Positions 44,013 to 53,030 of a stretch of DNA of 64,000 nt are shown in pieces; positions within the stretch are counted from its first letter, which is position 1; each line of letters opens with the position of its first letter. Below the pieces are notes generated by a model, which was given only the letters and a program-made list of their open reading frames with translations, did no database searches and had not been told where the DNA came from. The DNA is from Diphasiastrum complanatum. Lineage: Eukaryota > Streptophyta > Lycopodiopsida > Lycopodiales > Lycopodiaceae. Where the stretch lies: contig CM055106.1 in the NCBI GenBank assembly GCA_029204225.1, positions 16,306,022 to 16,370,021 on the forward strand, in the 5' to 3' direction. Both the position numbers and the translations under genes were made by a program.

Positions 44013-46006
44013 TTGTAGAAGTCACTAGTAAGATGGGATCTGCTGGAGCATACCTTCTAGAAGCTAGTGAGAGGTTGAATTCTACAAATTATGCTATTTG
44101 GAAGGTTAGAATGGAGTCACTATTGGTGCTCCAAGACCTTTATGAGTTCTTGATTGAAGATGAAGATGAACCTCTAGGTGCACAGGAGTTAGCTAGATAC
44201 AAGAAGAGATCTAGGCTTGCACTTTATTGTGTGAAGATGAATGTGAGCAATGATTTGTTGAGAGAAGTATCAACTTGTACTAATGCTAAAGAGGCTTGGG
44301 AGTCTTTAAAATCAATCTATGAGTCTAGCAACACTTCTAGAGTTCTTATGCTTAGAAATCAAATTTTGCAAAGCATGAGGAGAAGTGAGGAGAGTGCACA
44401 GGATTATGTACTCAGAATCAAGTCTCTAAATAGGGAGTTGGCTTCCATTGGAGAGAAGATTCATGATGAAGAGCTTGTACAAATTGTCCTTAATGGTCTA
44501 GGAGATGACTTTGCAAATTTGGTCCAAAGTTTTGCCATCCAAGACACTTTGCCAACTATAGAAAAACCTCACAGTGTATTAGTGGCTGAAGAGTGTAAGA
44601 TGCTCCATGCAAAATCTAGGATGAGTTCCTTGTCGTTGCAGGATGGTGATGAGAAAGCCAATTTCTCATTCAAGGGCAAAATGAAGACCAATGGAAAGAA
44701 GAAGCATCCAAAGGAGGCCAAAGAAGAGGATGATGCATCAAGCTCAAAGGACAAGTCAAAGCAGAAATGCTTCTTTTGTGGAAGGAAGGGACATTATGCA
44801 TTTGAATGCTACAAGAGGCTAAGAGCACAAGTGGAGGAGGACAAACAAGGAAACCTTGCAAAGGAGGAGGAGGAGGATGAAGTAGATGTATTCTTGATGG
44901 CATCTACATCCTCACCAACAAGCAATAGCAATTCAAGAGACAATTGGTGGATCGACAGTGGGGCTAGCTCCCACATGTCTTGTGAAAAGGACTTTTTCTC
45001 AACCTTACACTCTTTCAATGATGCTAAAAAGTTTGTCTTTACTGCAAATGATGAAGAGTGTAGGATAGATGGTGTTGGCACCATCTCTTTGTATTTAGAA
45101 TCCTCAAAATGCATGGACCTAGAAAATGTCCTTTATGTACCATCAATCACCAAGAATATGCTTAGTGTTGGTCTACTCTTAGAAAGTGGTTTGGATGTCC
45201 ACTTTAAGCATGGTGTTTGCTTCATCTTGAAGAATGATGTTTGCATTGCGAAGGGATTTAAACATGGAAGATTGTTTAAGTTGGAAGCTAGTGTTGCTTT
45301 TGAAAGAATGAGCTTGGCAAAGGAGGAGATCACTCAAGAGGAGATCTTGGCAAAGTGTGATCTTGCTTGCATTGAGGAGGAGCATCAAAAGGAGGAAGAT
45401 ATTGAGGATCAGCCTCAAAGCATGAGAGTTCCAAGGGAGTCCTCAATGACAATGTCCGAGTCATCAAATTGCATGCAAATTGTCCATTCAAGTGTGCATC
45501 TTGCAAGGGTGGTGAGCATTGGAGAGTCTACTATCTTTGAATACTTTCTGGAAAGTATTAGTAAACATGAGGTGACTTGTTTCTTACCTTTAAGATCCAT
45601 GGTGTTTATTACTTTGTATGACAAGACAATGAAATGGGATGCTTTGAAATCTACATTTGTTGTTGATAAGGCAATTTCATTGGATAACTATTTTTGTAAT
45701 AGTTTGAATAGAGTCATAAAAGATGAAACATCATTTGCTTTGGAAATCTTTGTGTCCACATGCTTTGTGCATGATCATTCCAATGTAAGGACCAAAGATT
45801 ATCCTATTTCAATGATAGGAATAATGGTAGTGTTTTGCTCTTCAAGTAGAGATTGTAGAATCTACTTGTTTTCAACCAAAGAATTTGTCAATGGTGAAAA
45901 TGTGATCTTTCAAGAGTGGAAGATTTGTAAACTTAAAGAAGCACCTTTGGATCAACACATTATTCAATTCATTGATGTTTTGGAGTCAAGTCAAGTGGAG
46001 GATTAA
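44009..46006 (+). CDS. copia Gag-protease fused to an unrecognised C-terminal region
   Basis: Intact 665-codon ORF. The better start is probably the ninth codon (44,033, MGSAGAYLLEASERLNSTNY), where homology to copia gag begins. Residues 10-245: capsid-like gag (AIWKVRMESLLVLQDLYEF, AKEAWESLKSIYESS). Zinc knuckle CFFCGRKGHYAFEC with C254, C257, H262, C267. Acidic linker. Protease at 311-425 with WWIDSGASSHMS (catalytic D316) and LENVLYVPSITKNMLSVG. Instead of the pre-integrase and integrase domains, residues 430-665 carry Glu-rich sequence then TCFLPLRSMVFITLYDKTMK, VVDKAISLDNYFCNSLN and RIYLFSTKEFVNGENVIFQE, unlike any family I know. Purifying selection seems likely because the frame is open throughout. 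The product may package its own RNA while using enzymes from a full-length relative. Confidence 0.88.
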   Translation: MFVEVTSKMGSAGAYLLEASERLNSTNYAIWKVRMESLLVLQDLYEFLIEDEDEPLGAQELARYKKRSRLALYCVKMNVSNDLLREVSTCTNAKEAWESLKSIYESSNTSRVLMLRNQILQSMRRSEESAQDYVLRIKSLNRELASIGEKIHDEELVQIVLNGLGDDFANLVQSFAIQDTLPTIEKPHSVLVAEECKMLHAKSRMSSLSLQDGDEKANFSFKGKMKTNGKKKHPKEAKEEDDASSSKDKSKQKCFFCGRKGHYAFECYKRLRAQVEEDKQGNLAKEEEEDEVDVFLMASTSSPTSNSNSRDNWWIDSGASSHMSCEKDFFSTLHSFNDAKKFVFTANDEECRIDGVGTISLYLESSKCMDLENVLYVPSITKNMLSVGLLLESGLDVHFKHGVCFILKNDVCIAKGFKHGRLFKLEASVAFERMSLAKEEITQEEILAKCDLACIEEEHQKEEDIEDQPQSMRVPRESSMTMSESSNCMQIVHSSVHLARVVSIGESTIFEYFLESISKHEVTCFLPLRSMVFITLYDKTMKWDALKSTFVVDKAISLDNYFCNSLNRVIKDETSFALEIFVSTCFVHDHSNVRTKDYPISMIGIMVVFCSSSRDCRIYLFSTKEFVNGENVIFQEWKICKLKEAPLDQHIIQFIDVLESSQVED

Positions 46007-46399
46007 GCTCAAGACCCGAGGACTCCAAGGAGAACCTTGAGTATCAAGATGGAGCCATCTAGGCTCAATCAAATGGATCAAGCAAGACAAGTTGTCTTTG
46101 GCAACATTATTTATGCACCTAATATTTTAATTGATGTATCTTCAAGTGCACAAAATGCCTTGGAATCTATGGCTTGGCATGATGTTTAGTTTTGAAGTGT
46201 GCTACATGTATATAGACACATTTATGGAACATCTTGTAAGGGATCCTCTAAGAGGTGGTGAAAGATCCTTCATGGACATCATTCTCTTTTGGAGTCTCAA
46301 AAGTTCCTTCTTTGTAGCTGGATTTTTTAGACACTTCTAAAAGCTTTCATTGATCTATCAAGAGAGTTGTAAATAGATCAAGCTAAATTTGAGGAGGAG
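46007..46399 (+). other. 3' untranslated part of element D
   Basis: From the ORF stop to the purine tract; a 69-codon frame at 46,131-46,340 has no recognisable features. Confidence 0.6.
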
Positions 46400-47095
46400 T
46401 GTGAAGAATTGCCAAAAATTGGCAAATCTAGCTTGATCAAAAACCATGTAGAATAGAGTAGATTGTGTACACAAGTGGGTCCCACACATGTGAGGCCATG
46501 ATGCCACATGGGAAGCCCATCCTAATGTAGTTTAGGTCAAGTCAAGAGAGTTGGTCATGTCTATTTGGTGGTCATCCCTACTTTATAGGACCTACACCTA
46601 AGTTTAAGGTGAAAATTTGACCAACTAGCTACCTACCAAGCATAACTCTAGGAAATAGACTAGGGTTTCATTTTAGGTCAAGGAGAGTGAGTTAACTTCC
46701 TTATTACATACTGGAAATCCACCTAACTTCAAGAAGGAAGTCGAATTTGCTATGTATTCCCTCTCTCCATAGTGAGAAGATAGAAAATTTTTGGAGCTCA
46801 TTGGCAATCTCAAGCTAGTTCACTATGTACATTGAGTTTTTGTGATCCAAATGAAACCAAATCAATTTCTACTTGTTTCTCAGGTTGAAGGCCGTACTAC
46901 AGCCTGTAGTACACACATGTGGGCTCGTATTTCAATGTTTATCAATGCTTTTGATTGTTAATGCTTGTTGTTTGTCAAATTGCCAATCTAGATCAACTCT
47001 TTTGTGTCTAGTTTTTTGATAGATTGTTAAGCAAGCATCCAATCACTCTTGTGGATGTAGATCCATTTATGGTCCTAAAGTACAGTACTTTCACA
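46400..47095 (+). repeat. 3' LTR of copia element D
   Basis: 696 bp; lacks 5 bp present in the left LTR (GGATCTTTTGTAGATCC versus GGATGTAGATCC region) and has ACACACATGTGGGC where the left LTR has ACACACGTGTGGGC. Confidence 0.96.
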
Positions 47096-47816
47096 ACGCT
47101 TGCAATACCTGCGAAACATCTTCTTTTTCAATTGTGGATCTGATGATTGTGCTTGACTTTGAGTCTGCTTCTGATTCATTGTAGCCTTCTTGGAGCTTTG
47201 CTATTTCTATCGCTTAGAGCCTTAGAGGAAAAAGTAGACGAAATGTTCTGACTTCTTCTATTGTCTTCTTGTAGCAACATAGTGATAACTCTAGTAAGAG
47301 TTAAATCTGAGTGTGTTGATATGATCATCACCCAGTTCTGATATGTAGAGGGCAAGCTTAAAAGCAATCTCATGATTGCATCTTGATCGTCTATGACTAA
47401 TCTGACAACGGCCATATGTTGCAAGAGATTCTTAGACTGGTTAATGTGACTCTGAAGAGAATCACCATTAGACATCTTGAATGTGGAGAATTTCTTTGAG
47501 ACATAACTTAGTAGTTACGTCCCTCGTGTCATATAGTGAGTTCAGGATGTCCCAAACGTTTTTCAAAGTTTTAGTTTCAGCTATGTGGCCAATTTGAGTA
47601 TCAAATATATTGAGGATAATGAGCATGAAAGCTTGACCATCCTTCAAGTTCCATTTTGAGTCTTATGTGTCATCTTCAGGCTTTACTTCTATACCTGTAA
47701 CAACATCCCATAACTCGTTGGCAATCAGCAAGGTCTTCATCTTAAATATCCACAAATGATAATTGGATCCATTCAGCTTGTCTGCGATAAGACCAGCTTT
47801 ACTTTGAGAATCCATC
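47096..47816 (-). pseudogene. copia gag remnant, right part of the copy split by element D
   Basis: Minus strand from 47,816: MDSQSKAGLIADKLNGSNYH, LWIFKMKTLLIANELWDVV, a stop near 47,665, TKTLKNVWDILNSLYDTRDV, then (after a frameshift, 47,475-47,176) DSLQSHINQSKNLLQHMAVV, LLLSLPSTYQNWV and TRVITMLLQEDNRRS, a standard copia gag (UBN2). It runs to the first half of the zinc knuckle at 47,096, the insertion point of element D; the second half is at 42,527. Confidence 0.88.
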
Positions 47817-48090
47817 TGGAACTTAGTCTGTCGATTGTATCGATGACACTAAGATGTAGTAATGCCAACAAAAGAAAATCAATTCTCTAATACTGAAAGG
47901 ATGAAAAGAACTGAAGAATTTGATATCAATTTGATATTGCAAAAGATATCAAGTATTAGAGCTTTCACTCTAATATCGAAATAGTATTAGGCCCCGACAG
48001 ATATCACAAGTCTGATACCATGACAGTTCAGATAAATAAGTAATGATCTAGCATTGATACTATGATAGAATGATCTAATACCATGTAGGT

Positions 48091-48102
48091 ATGTTCTGAT
48101 AC
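48091..48102 (-). promoter_or_regulatory. primer binding site of the split copia copy
   Basis: Minus strand reads TGGTATCAGAAC just after an LTR-type edge ATTTTCGACA (plus-strand TGTCGAAAAT at 48,103). Confidence 0.7.
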
Positions 48103-49350
48103 CATGTCGAAAATAGGTGAGATAAAGTAATGGTGGAAACAAAAACCTTTACTTCCAATGCATGACTACGCCTATCAAATTGAACAAAACAATAGTGATA
48201 GAAATCACGTCCAATCTTTAGCAACTAACTTTCGTAGATACTAAGTGATTACGTAGCCAAACATAAAGTATTGAATTTTCAGACAAATTTCTATCAGTTA
48301 CAAAAGCAATACAGAGATGCATGCATTCTGACATAAACTAAATGCAATAAAAAAGGATAGTATTGATACAAAAGACAAAATTAGATGCTAATGGGCGCAA
48401 GACAATAGTTGAGAGAAACTGCGCACTCTAAGCTATGTCTGAGTAACTGAGAATAAGTCTGAAATTAGCAGCTTTGTTGATAAGCAGTAGTGCAATAGCA
48501 ACTCTAAAATAAACCTCTAAAAGACTGATCTAGAATGCTCAAGAGACTTCAAGCTTGAAAGCTTGATAGAGAGCTAACTACAATACTTTCTGATTGTGAA
48601 CGATCTGCTTGATAAGAGAACAAGAAGTGTCGTGTAATAATACTTAGCCCCTTCACAATTCACAATAACATTTTAGATCTTGATCGTTGATAATGAGATG
48701 TATGGCTGATTTATACTAAGTAATTAGGTCTTCAAATGCGACTGCCAGTTGGCTGGAGTCTGTTGGCATTCATCCAATTCCTTCTCAGAATTTGTTTGCT
48801 GATAAGCGGCAAAATTGGCCGTGAATAGTCTATCTGCATAAATGAACTAAAACTGTCACTCTCTGCAGAAATGAACTAAAACTGCCACATGCAACAATGT
48901 CGCAAAAAGACGACAATGTTGGCTTTTTGCGAAAAATGCGACAGTGTCCTAAAATCTCATTTCCTTCATTTTGAGGTAGCCCCACACTTTGCCAAAGTCA
49001 TTTCCTTAACATTTGAGGCACTTTGAAAAATGCAAAAAATGCGACTCTACATATTTACTCATAATTCCTGACAGGCGAAAAATGCAAAAAAGGCGACACG
49101 GGATTTTTGATAGGCGACAATGTGTAAATTGCGAAAAAAAACGACACTGTAATTTAACTCATAATTTCTGACAGGCGACATTGTCAGGATTGTAGAGAGA
49201 GAAAAAGCGACACCGTTGTCAAACTCCGTGTATTTCTACAGATTGTGTAAAAACACTTGTAAAGCTGCAGACTATATAAAAACATGGGAAAATCGGTAGA
49301 ACTACATAAACAATGGATGAGGATTAAAATCGGTTAGTCGATTAGTAAGA
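48103..49350 (-). repeat. probable 5' LTR of the split copia copy, outer end undefined
   Basis: Begins TGTCGAAAATAGG next to the primer site. No matching right boundary or partner LTR is found in the window. Includes the motif array at 48,895-49,225. Confidence 0.5.
48895..49225. repeat. array of GCGACA-type motifs
   Basis: GCGACA, TGTCGC and related words such as GCGACAATGT, GCGACAGTGTC and GACAGGCGACATTGTC recur about ten times in 330 bp, alternating with A-rich spacers (GCGAAAAATGC). Confidence 0.7.
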
Positions 49351-49399
49351 AGGAGAATAATCCAACACTATAGGCCGACGCACACCTCCCTATGATTTT

Positions 49400-50110
49400 C
49401 TGATGGTTGGTAACCTCAGGAAAAAGAGGATCTCCTTGCGGATCTTCCATTGTCTAGTTGAGTCTAACTATGAGTTAGACAAGGAAACTGTCTAGCCTTA
49501 TGACTGGTATAAGATGGTCTTTGGAGAACTAAAGAGGGGTAAAGAGTAACACCAAGAAGTAGTTCACTGTTGGCTGTCTTCTGTCCTCCATAGCCGTCTC
49601 ATATTTGAAGAATAAGATTCACGAGTTTTGTGTAAATTATGTGTTAGCTATTTACGAGATGACACCAACTGAATCATCCCACCAAGCATCATCCTTCTAG
49701 AGTCATCGACGAGTACATAGCGAGATCATTTCACCCCGCTCGCCTCCCATGTCTCATCACCGTACTCAGCCACCACTGTTAGTTGTGCCACCACTCCATG
49801 CTGCTACCCACCCTGATATACCCATTCCCTCATCCTCTACAACCACTCTCACTACCGATTTTTTACAAAGGCCTTCTACGACAATTAGATCCTCAATTCT
49901 AGTTACAGCAGTCCATGCCACCTCACCTCCACACACATTTACAATGTCTCCATCCACACAATGTTTCTTGAAACTGTTTGATGATTCCAATCCCTTAGAG
50001 AATGAAGAACAAATTTTTGTGCCTCTCAACCCAGGCCCTTTAATCCGGACTCCCTTGGAATGAAATTTGATCAGTTCCAAGACGCTTCCCAGAACTTGGA
50101 TGCTGCACCT
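49400..50110 (+). pseudogene. frameshifted ORF remnant, family unknown
   Basis: Plus-strand pieces include DWYKMVFGELKRGKE, CWLSSVLHSRLIFEE and a 104-codon Pro/Thr/Ser-rich frame (49,749-50,063). Layout (short globular-like piece, Pro/Ser-rich linker, then a coiled coil in the next ORF) suggests an accessory transposon protein; the family is not recognised. Confidence 0.35.
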
Positions 50111-50323
50111 CAGTCAGATTAAGTCCAAGATCAAGCATCAACATTCCAGGCACAAGACAACATCGTCATCCAGTCTGCGGTCAGATCTCCAAAGACTTTC
50201 GACACACAAGTTCTAGATGGATTTGAGGGTGAAGATCAGTTTGAAGAGAAAGATCTATAGGCAAATCTTCAAGACAAATCAGCACCACCTACGGTATCTC
50301 TACCTCATGCTACACAAAGTACC

Positions 50324-50770
50324 ATGTCATCAGTATCTCTTGATTATGGTGACATCCTAGGGATTCATACAAACCTAGGGCGGATGATCCAGAATATAAT
50401 AGAGGAAAACAAATATATGGAGAAGTGGATTTCATATCTCGGCTCCAAGAATACCTTGATCAGCCAAAATCTGATACAGATTGATTGGGAGCTGAAGATC
50501 TCGAAACAACATGAAGAAAGATCATATTGTGATCTCAAGAAGGCCAAACAGAATGAAGAAGCACTAGAAAAATATGTCGCACGGCTCCAGAATGCCCTCA
50601 TTACAGTTCAAGACAAAGTGGATAAAGCCGTCCAAGATGCCAGACAACAGGTTCTCCTCTTGCAAGGTCAATTGGATATGGCTCAGATCGAAAAAGAGCG
50701 TATTCTTAAAGAATTGTATGCGGTAGCTCAAGAGAGGGATAATCTGCTACACAGAGCCGATGAATACTAG
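50324..50770 (+). CDS. 148-codon coiled-coil ORF, function unknown
   Basis: Continuous frame MSSVSLDYGDILGIHTNLGR with heptad-like, charged sequence from about residue 60 (RSYCDLKKAKQNEEALEKYV, LLLQGQLDMAQIEKERILKE). It follows the broken Pro/Ser-rich ORF on the same strand, and in-frame stops upstream near 50,260 suggest that both once formed one longer protein. Probably transposon-associated, as the neighbouring DNA is, but no domain is recognised. Confidence 0.4.
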   Translation: MSSVSLDYGDILGIHTNLGRMIQNIIEENKYMEKWISYLGSKNTLISQNLIQIDWELKISKQHEERSYCDLKKAKQNEEALEKYVARLQNALITVQDKVDKAVQDARQQVLLLQGQLDMAQIEKERILKELYAVAQERDNLLHRADEY

Positions 50771-51640
50771 TAGTAATGACAAGCAAGAACTGTGTAAGCC
50801 TCGTGGTAGATCCCAAAAGATGGAATGACCATGTAGGAACTAGTATTTCTAGGCAAACGTAATAAATGCAAGTAGACCCCTCTTAAAAAAAGTAGAGTTA
50901 GCCACCTTTTGATGGTGACCTCTAGTGGAGAGCATTATTCCACTTGTAATTTGTGAAATGTGGAAATTACACTAGGATGCCACCTAAGGAGCTCTCTTGC
51001 TTATTTAAGAGACTCCCTCTTTGTGAAGAGGAGCTTTTTGTGTATTGTACCTACTCCATGCTGAAATGAGAAGAGCCTTCACGAGTTTGGTGCATCCATT
51101 GAGCTTCTTGATTACGTTTGTTTCTTGAGTGATGCATTTATGATCTTGCCCTTCCCTCCTTCGTGTGTGGTTGTGGATTGTAGAGTGGATTAGTTTTCCT
51201 GTTTTCCTAGAGTGGATTAGTTTTCATTTTTTTTTTTGTGGATTAATGTAGTAATCAACATTCAAGTAAACTAAATAGGTTAGAAATGTGGTATAAATCT
51301 TGCATATCCTCCAACATTCTAATTCTTGATGTTCTTGGGATGTCCTAGAATCAAAAGACTGGTTGGTTTCTTCTTGGACTTCTAAAATACTGTAGATTAA
51401 TTCTTGTTTCAGTTTTGTGGATTAATGCAAGTGTAGCTCAATTTTAGTAAAGTGTAGGATCTGATTTAGTTCATTTTCAGAGTAGGTAGCTATAGAATCT
51501 ATTGAATATTCATTTGGACTGCATGCTAATCTGTAAATGAATGTTCATGGCTTGCATCTCTATCTGAATGTGAGTGTTTTCAAGAGAGAACGACCCTGAG
51601 TAGTCCTCTGACAGGCAGGACAAAATTACTACAACGTTGA
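50771..51640. other. unassigned DNA
   Basis: No gene seen. AGTGGATTAGTTTTCCTGTT-like sequence is duplicated at short distance near 51,183-51,225. Confidence 0.4.
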
Positions 51641-51641
51641 T

Positions 51642-52004
51642 CTATTCCCTTTTGCCTGATTTTGGGCTTTGAACAAGAACGAATAACTTAAGCAAGAGCC
51701 CACTGCCTCTGCTAACAGGCAAAAGAAGTAAGTGAGTAGTAACAACCAAAAGATCCTCTGGAGCAGGGGATCTGTCAACATTTGACATCGTTGCCGCTTG
51801 AACTCCAATGCATTCTAAATCCATAAGAACTGCAACATTGTCCCCGTTCAGATCCCTACAAACAAACTCCCAACCTTTCCACACATCAGAGTTACTACAA
51901 ACTGGACAGATCCACATCAATGGCTGCATCATTGCCCAAATCCACGGGACTGATACACTCGCAAATCCGTTGGCTACCTCCTTGTTAGCAAAACGCACTA
52001 ACAA
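51642..52004 (-). CDS. hypothetical 120-codon ORF with Cys motif
   Basis: Minus-strand frame MLVRFANKEVANGFASVSVP, then PLMWICPVCSNSDVWKGWEF and VCRDLNGDNVAVLMDLECIG. The C-x2-C plus later Cys could form a metal site, but no family is recognised. It starts just beside the tandem array at 52,050, which may be its 5' flank. Chance ORF is possible. Confidence 0.25.
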   Translation of the reverse strand: MLVRFANKEVANGFASVSVPWIWAMMQPLMWICPVCSNSDVWKGWEFVCRDLNGDNVAVLMDLECIGVQAATMSNVDRSPAPEDLLVVTTHLLLLPVSRGSGLLLKLFVLVQSPKSGKRE

Positions 52005-52049
52005 AGCTAGATTTCCTTCAACACAAGCTCACGCACCTCCCATCCCCTC

Positions 52050-53030
52050 ACGCTTCAATTCTCAACCGGAGTGATCTATTAAATCTCAATCGACACACTC
52101 TGTCAAATCTCAACCGACAGCCAGTGTCAGATCTCAACCGACGCACTCTGTTGCATCTCAACCAGAGCACATTGCTCAATTCTCAATCGGAGTGATCTAT
52201 TGAATCTCAACCGACACACACTGTCCAATCTCAATCGACAGCCAGTGTCAGATCTCCACCGACGCCCTCTGTTAAATCTCAACCAGAGCCCATTGCTCAA
52301 TTCTCAACTGGAGCACTCGTTCAAATCTCAACCAAAGAGATTCTATCACATCTCAACCAAAGGGGTTCTTCACCTTCGCAACCAGACCACCTTCACACCC
52401 ATCCGCCATTGCACCGCAATAGCCGCATTCAATCGCAAACAGACCACCTTCACATCCATCCGCCATTGCACCGCAACAGCCGCATTCAATCGCAAACAGA
52501 CCACCTTCACATCCATCCGCCATTGCATCGCAACCATCTGCATTCACCCGTTGCGACCGCATTCCATCGCAACCATCCGCACTAACCCGTTGCGACCACA
52601 TTCCATCCCAACCGTAACCCGTAACCCCGTATTCCTCCCAGATAGACCTCCACGCTCATCCCTAAGGCCCCACATTGCTTCAGCCGCCTTTCCCGACGGC
52701 CCAATGTCCATCTCAACCGGAGGCCATTCTATTAAATCTCAACCGACGGCCCTGTGTCAAATCTCAACCGACGGCCCTGTGTCAGATCTCAACCGACGCC
52801 CTTTGTGAAATCTCAACCGGAGCCCATTGCTCAATTCTCAACCAGAGCGCTCGTTCAAATCTCAACCAAAGAGATTCTATCACATCTCAACCAAAGGGGT
52901 TCTTCACCTTCGCAACCAGACCACCTTCACATCCATGCGCCATTGCACCGCAACAGCCGCATTCAATTGCAAACAGACCACCTTCACGTCCATCTGCCAT
53001 TGCACCGCGTGCACCACTAGTAGTGCACTG
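52050..53030. repeat. higher-order tandem array with 24-bp units
   Basis: Basic unit about 24 bp (AAATCTCAACCGACGCCCTC type), at least a dozen copies at 52,078-52,370, followed by about 57-bp units (ACCACCTTCACATCCATCCG plus CCGCATTCAATCGCAAACAG) three times to 52,550. The whole block repeats at 52,710-53,010. Because 24 is a multiple of three, several frames stay open (up to 202 codons), giving artefactual proteins. Confidence 0.93.

Larger units (their letters stand above)
42528..47095 (+). mobile_element. young non-autonomous copia element D with intact ORF
   Basis: LTRs 42,528-43,228 (701 bp) and 46,400-47,095 (696 bp), ends TGTGAAGAATTG and AGTACTTTCACA. By eye they differ at seven bases plus one 5-bp indel, about 1%. 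Primer site TGGTATCAGAGCC at 43,229-43,241; purine tract TTTGAGGAGGAG before the right LTR. Flanking 5-mers GCGCT and ACGCT differ by one base. The interior holds one 665-codon ORF with gag and protease; integrase, RT and RNase H are absent. Youngest-looking insertion in the window. Confidence 0.96.

Noticed and set aside
49766-50080. 104-codon minus-strand frame opposite the Pro/Ser-rich ORF
   Set aside because: Shadow of the plus-strand frame; the plus strand fits better with the coiled-coil ORF that follows.
52050-53030. Possible CRISPR-like array
   Set aside because: Units are directly adjoining, diverged and without unique spacers, and the sequence is clearly plant nuclear DNA.
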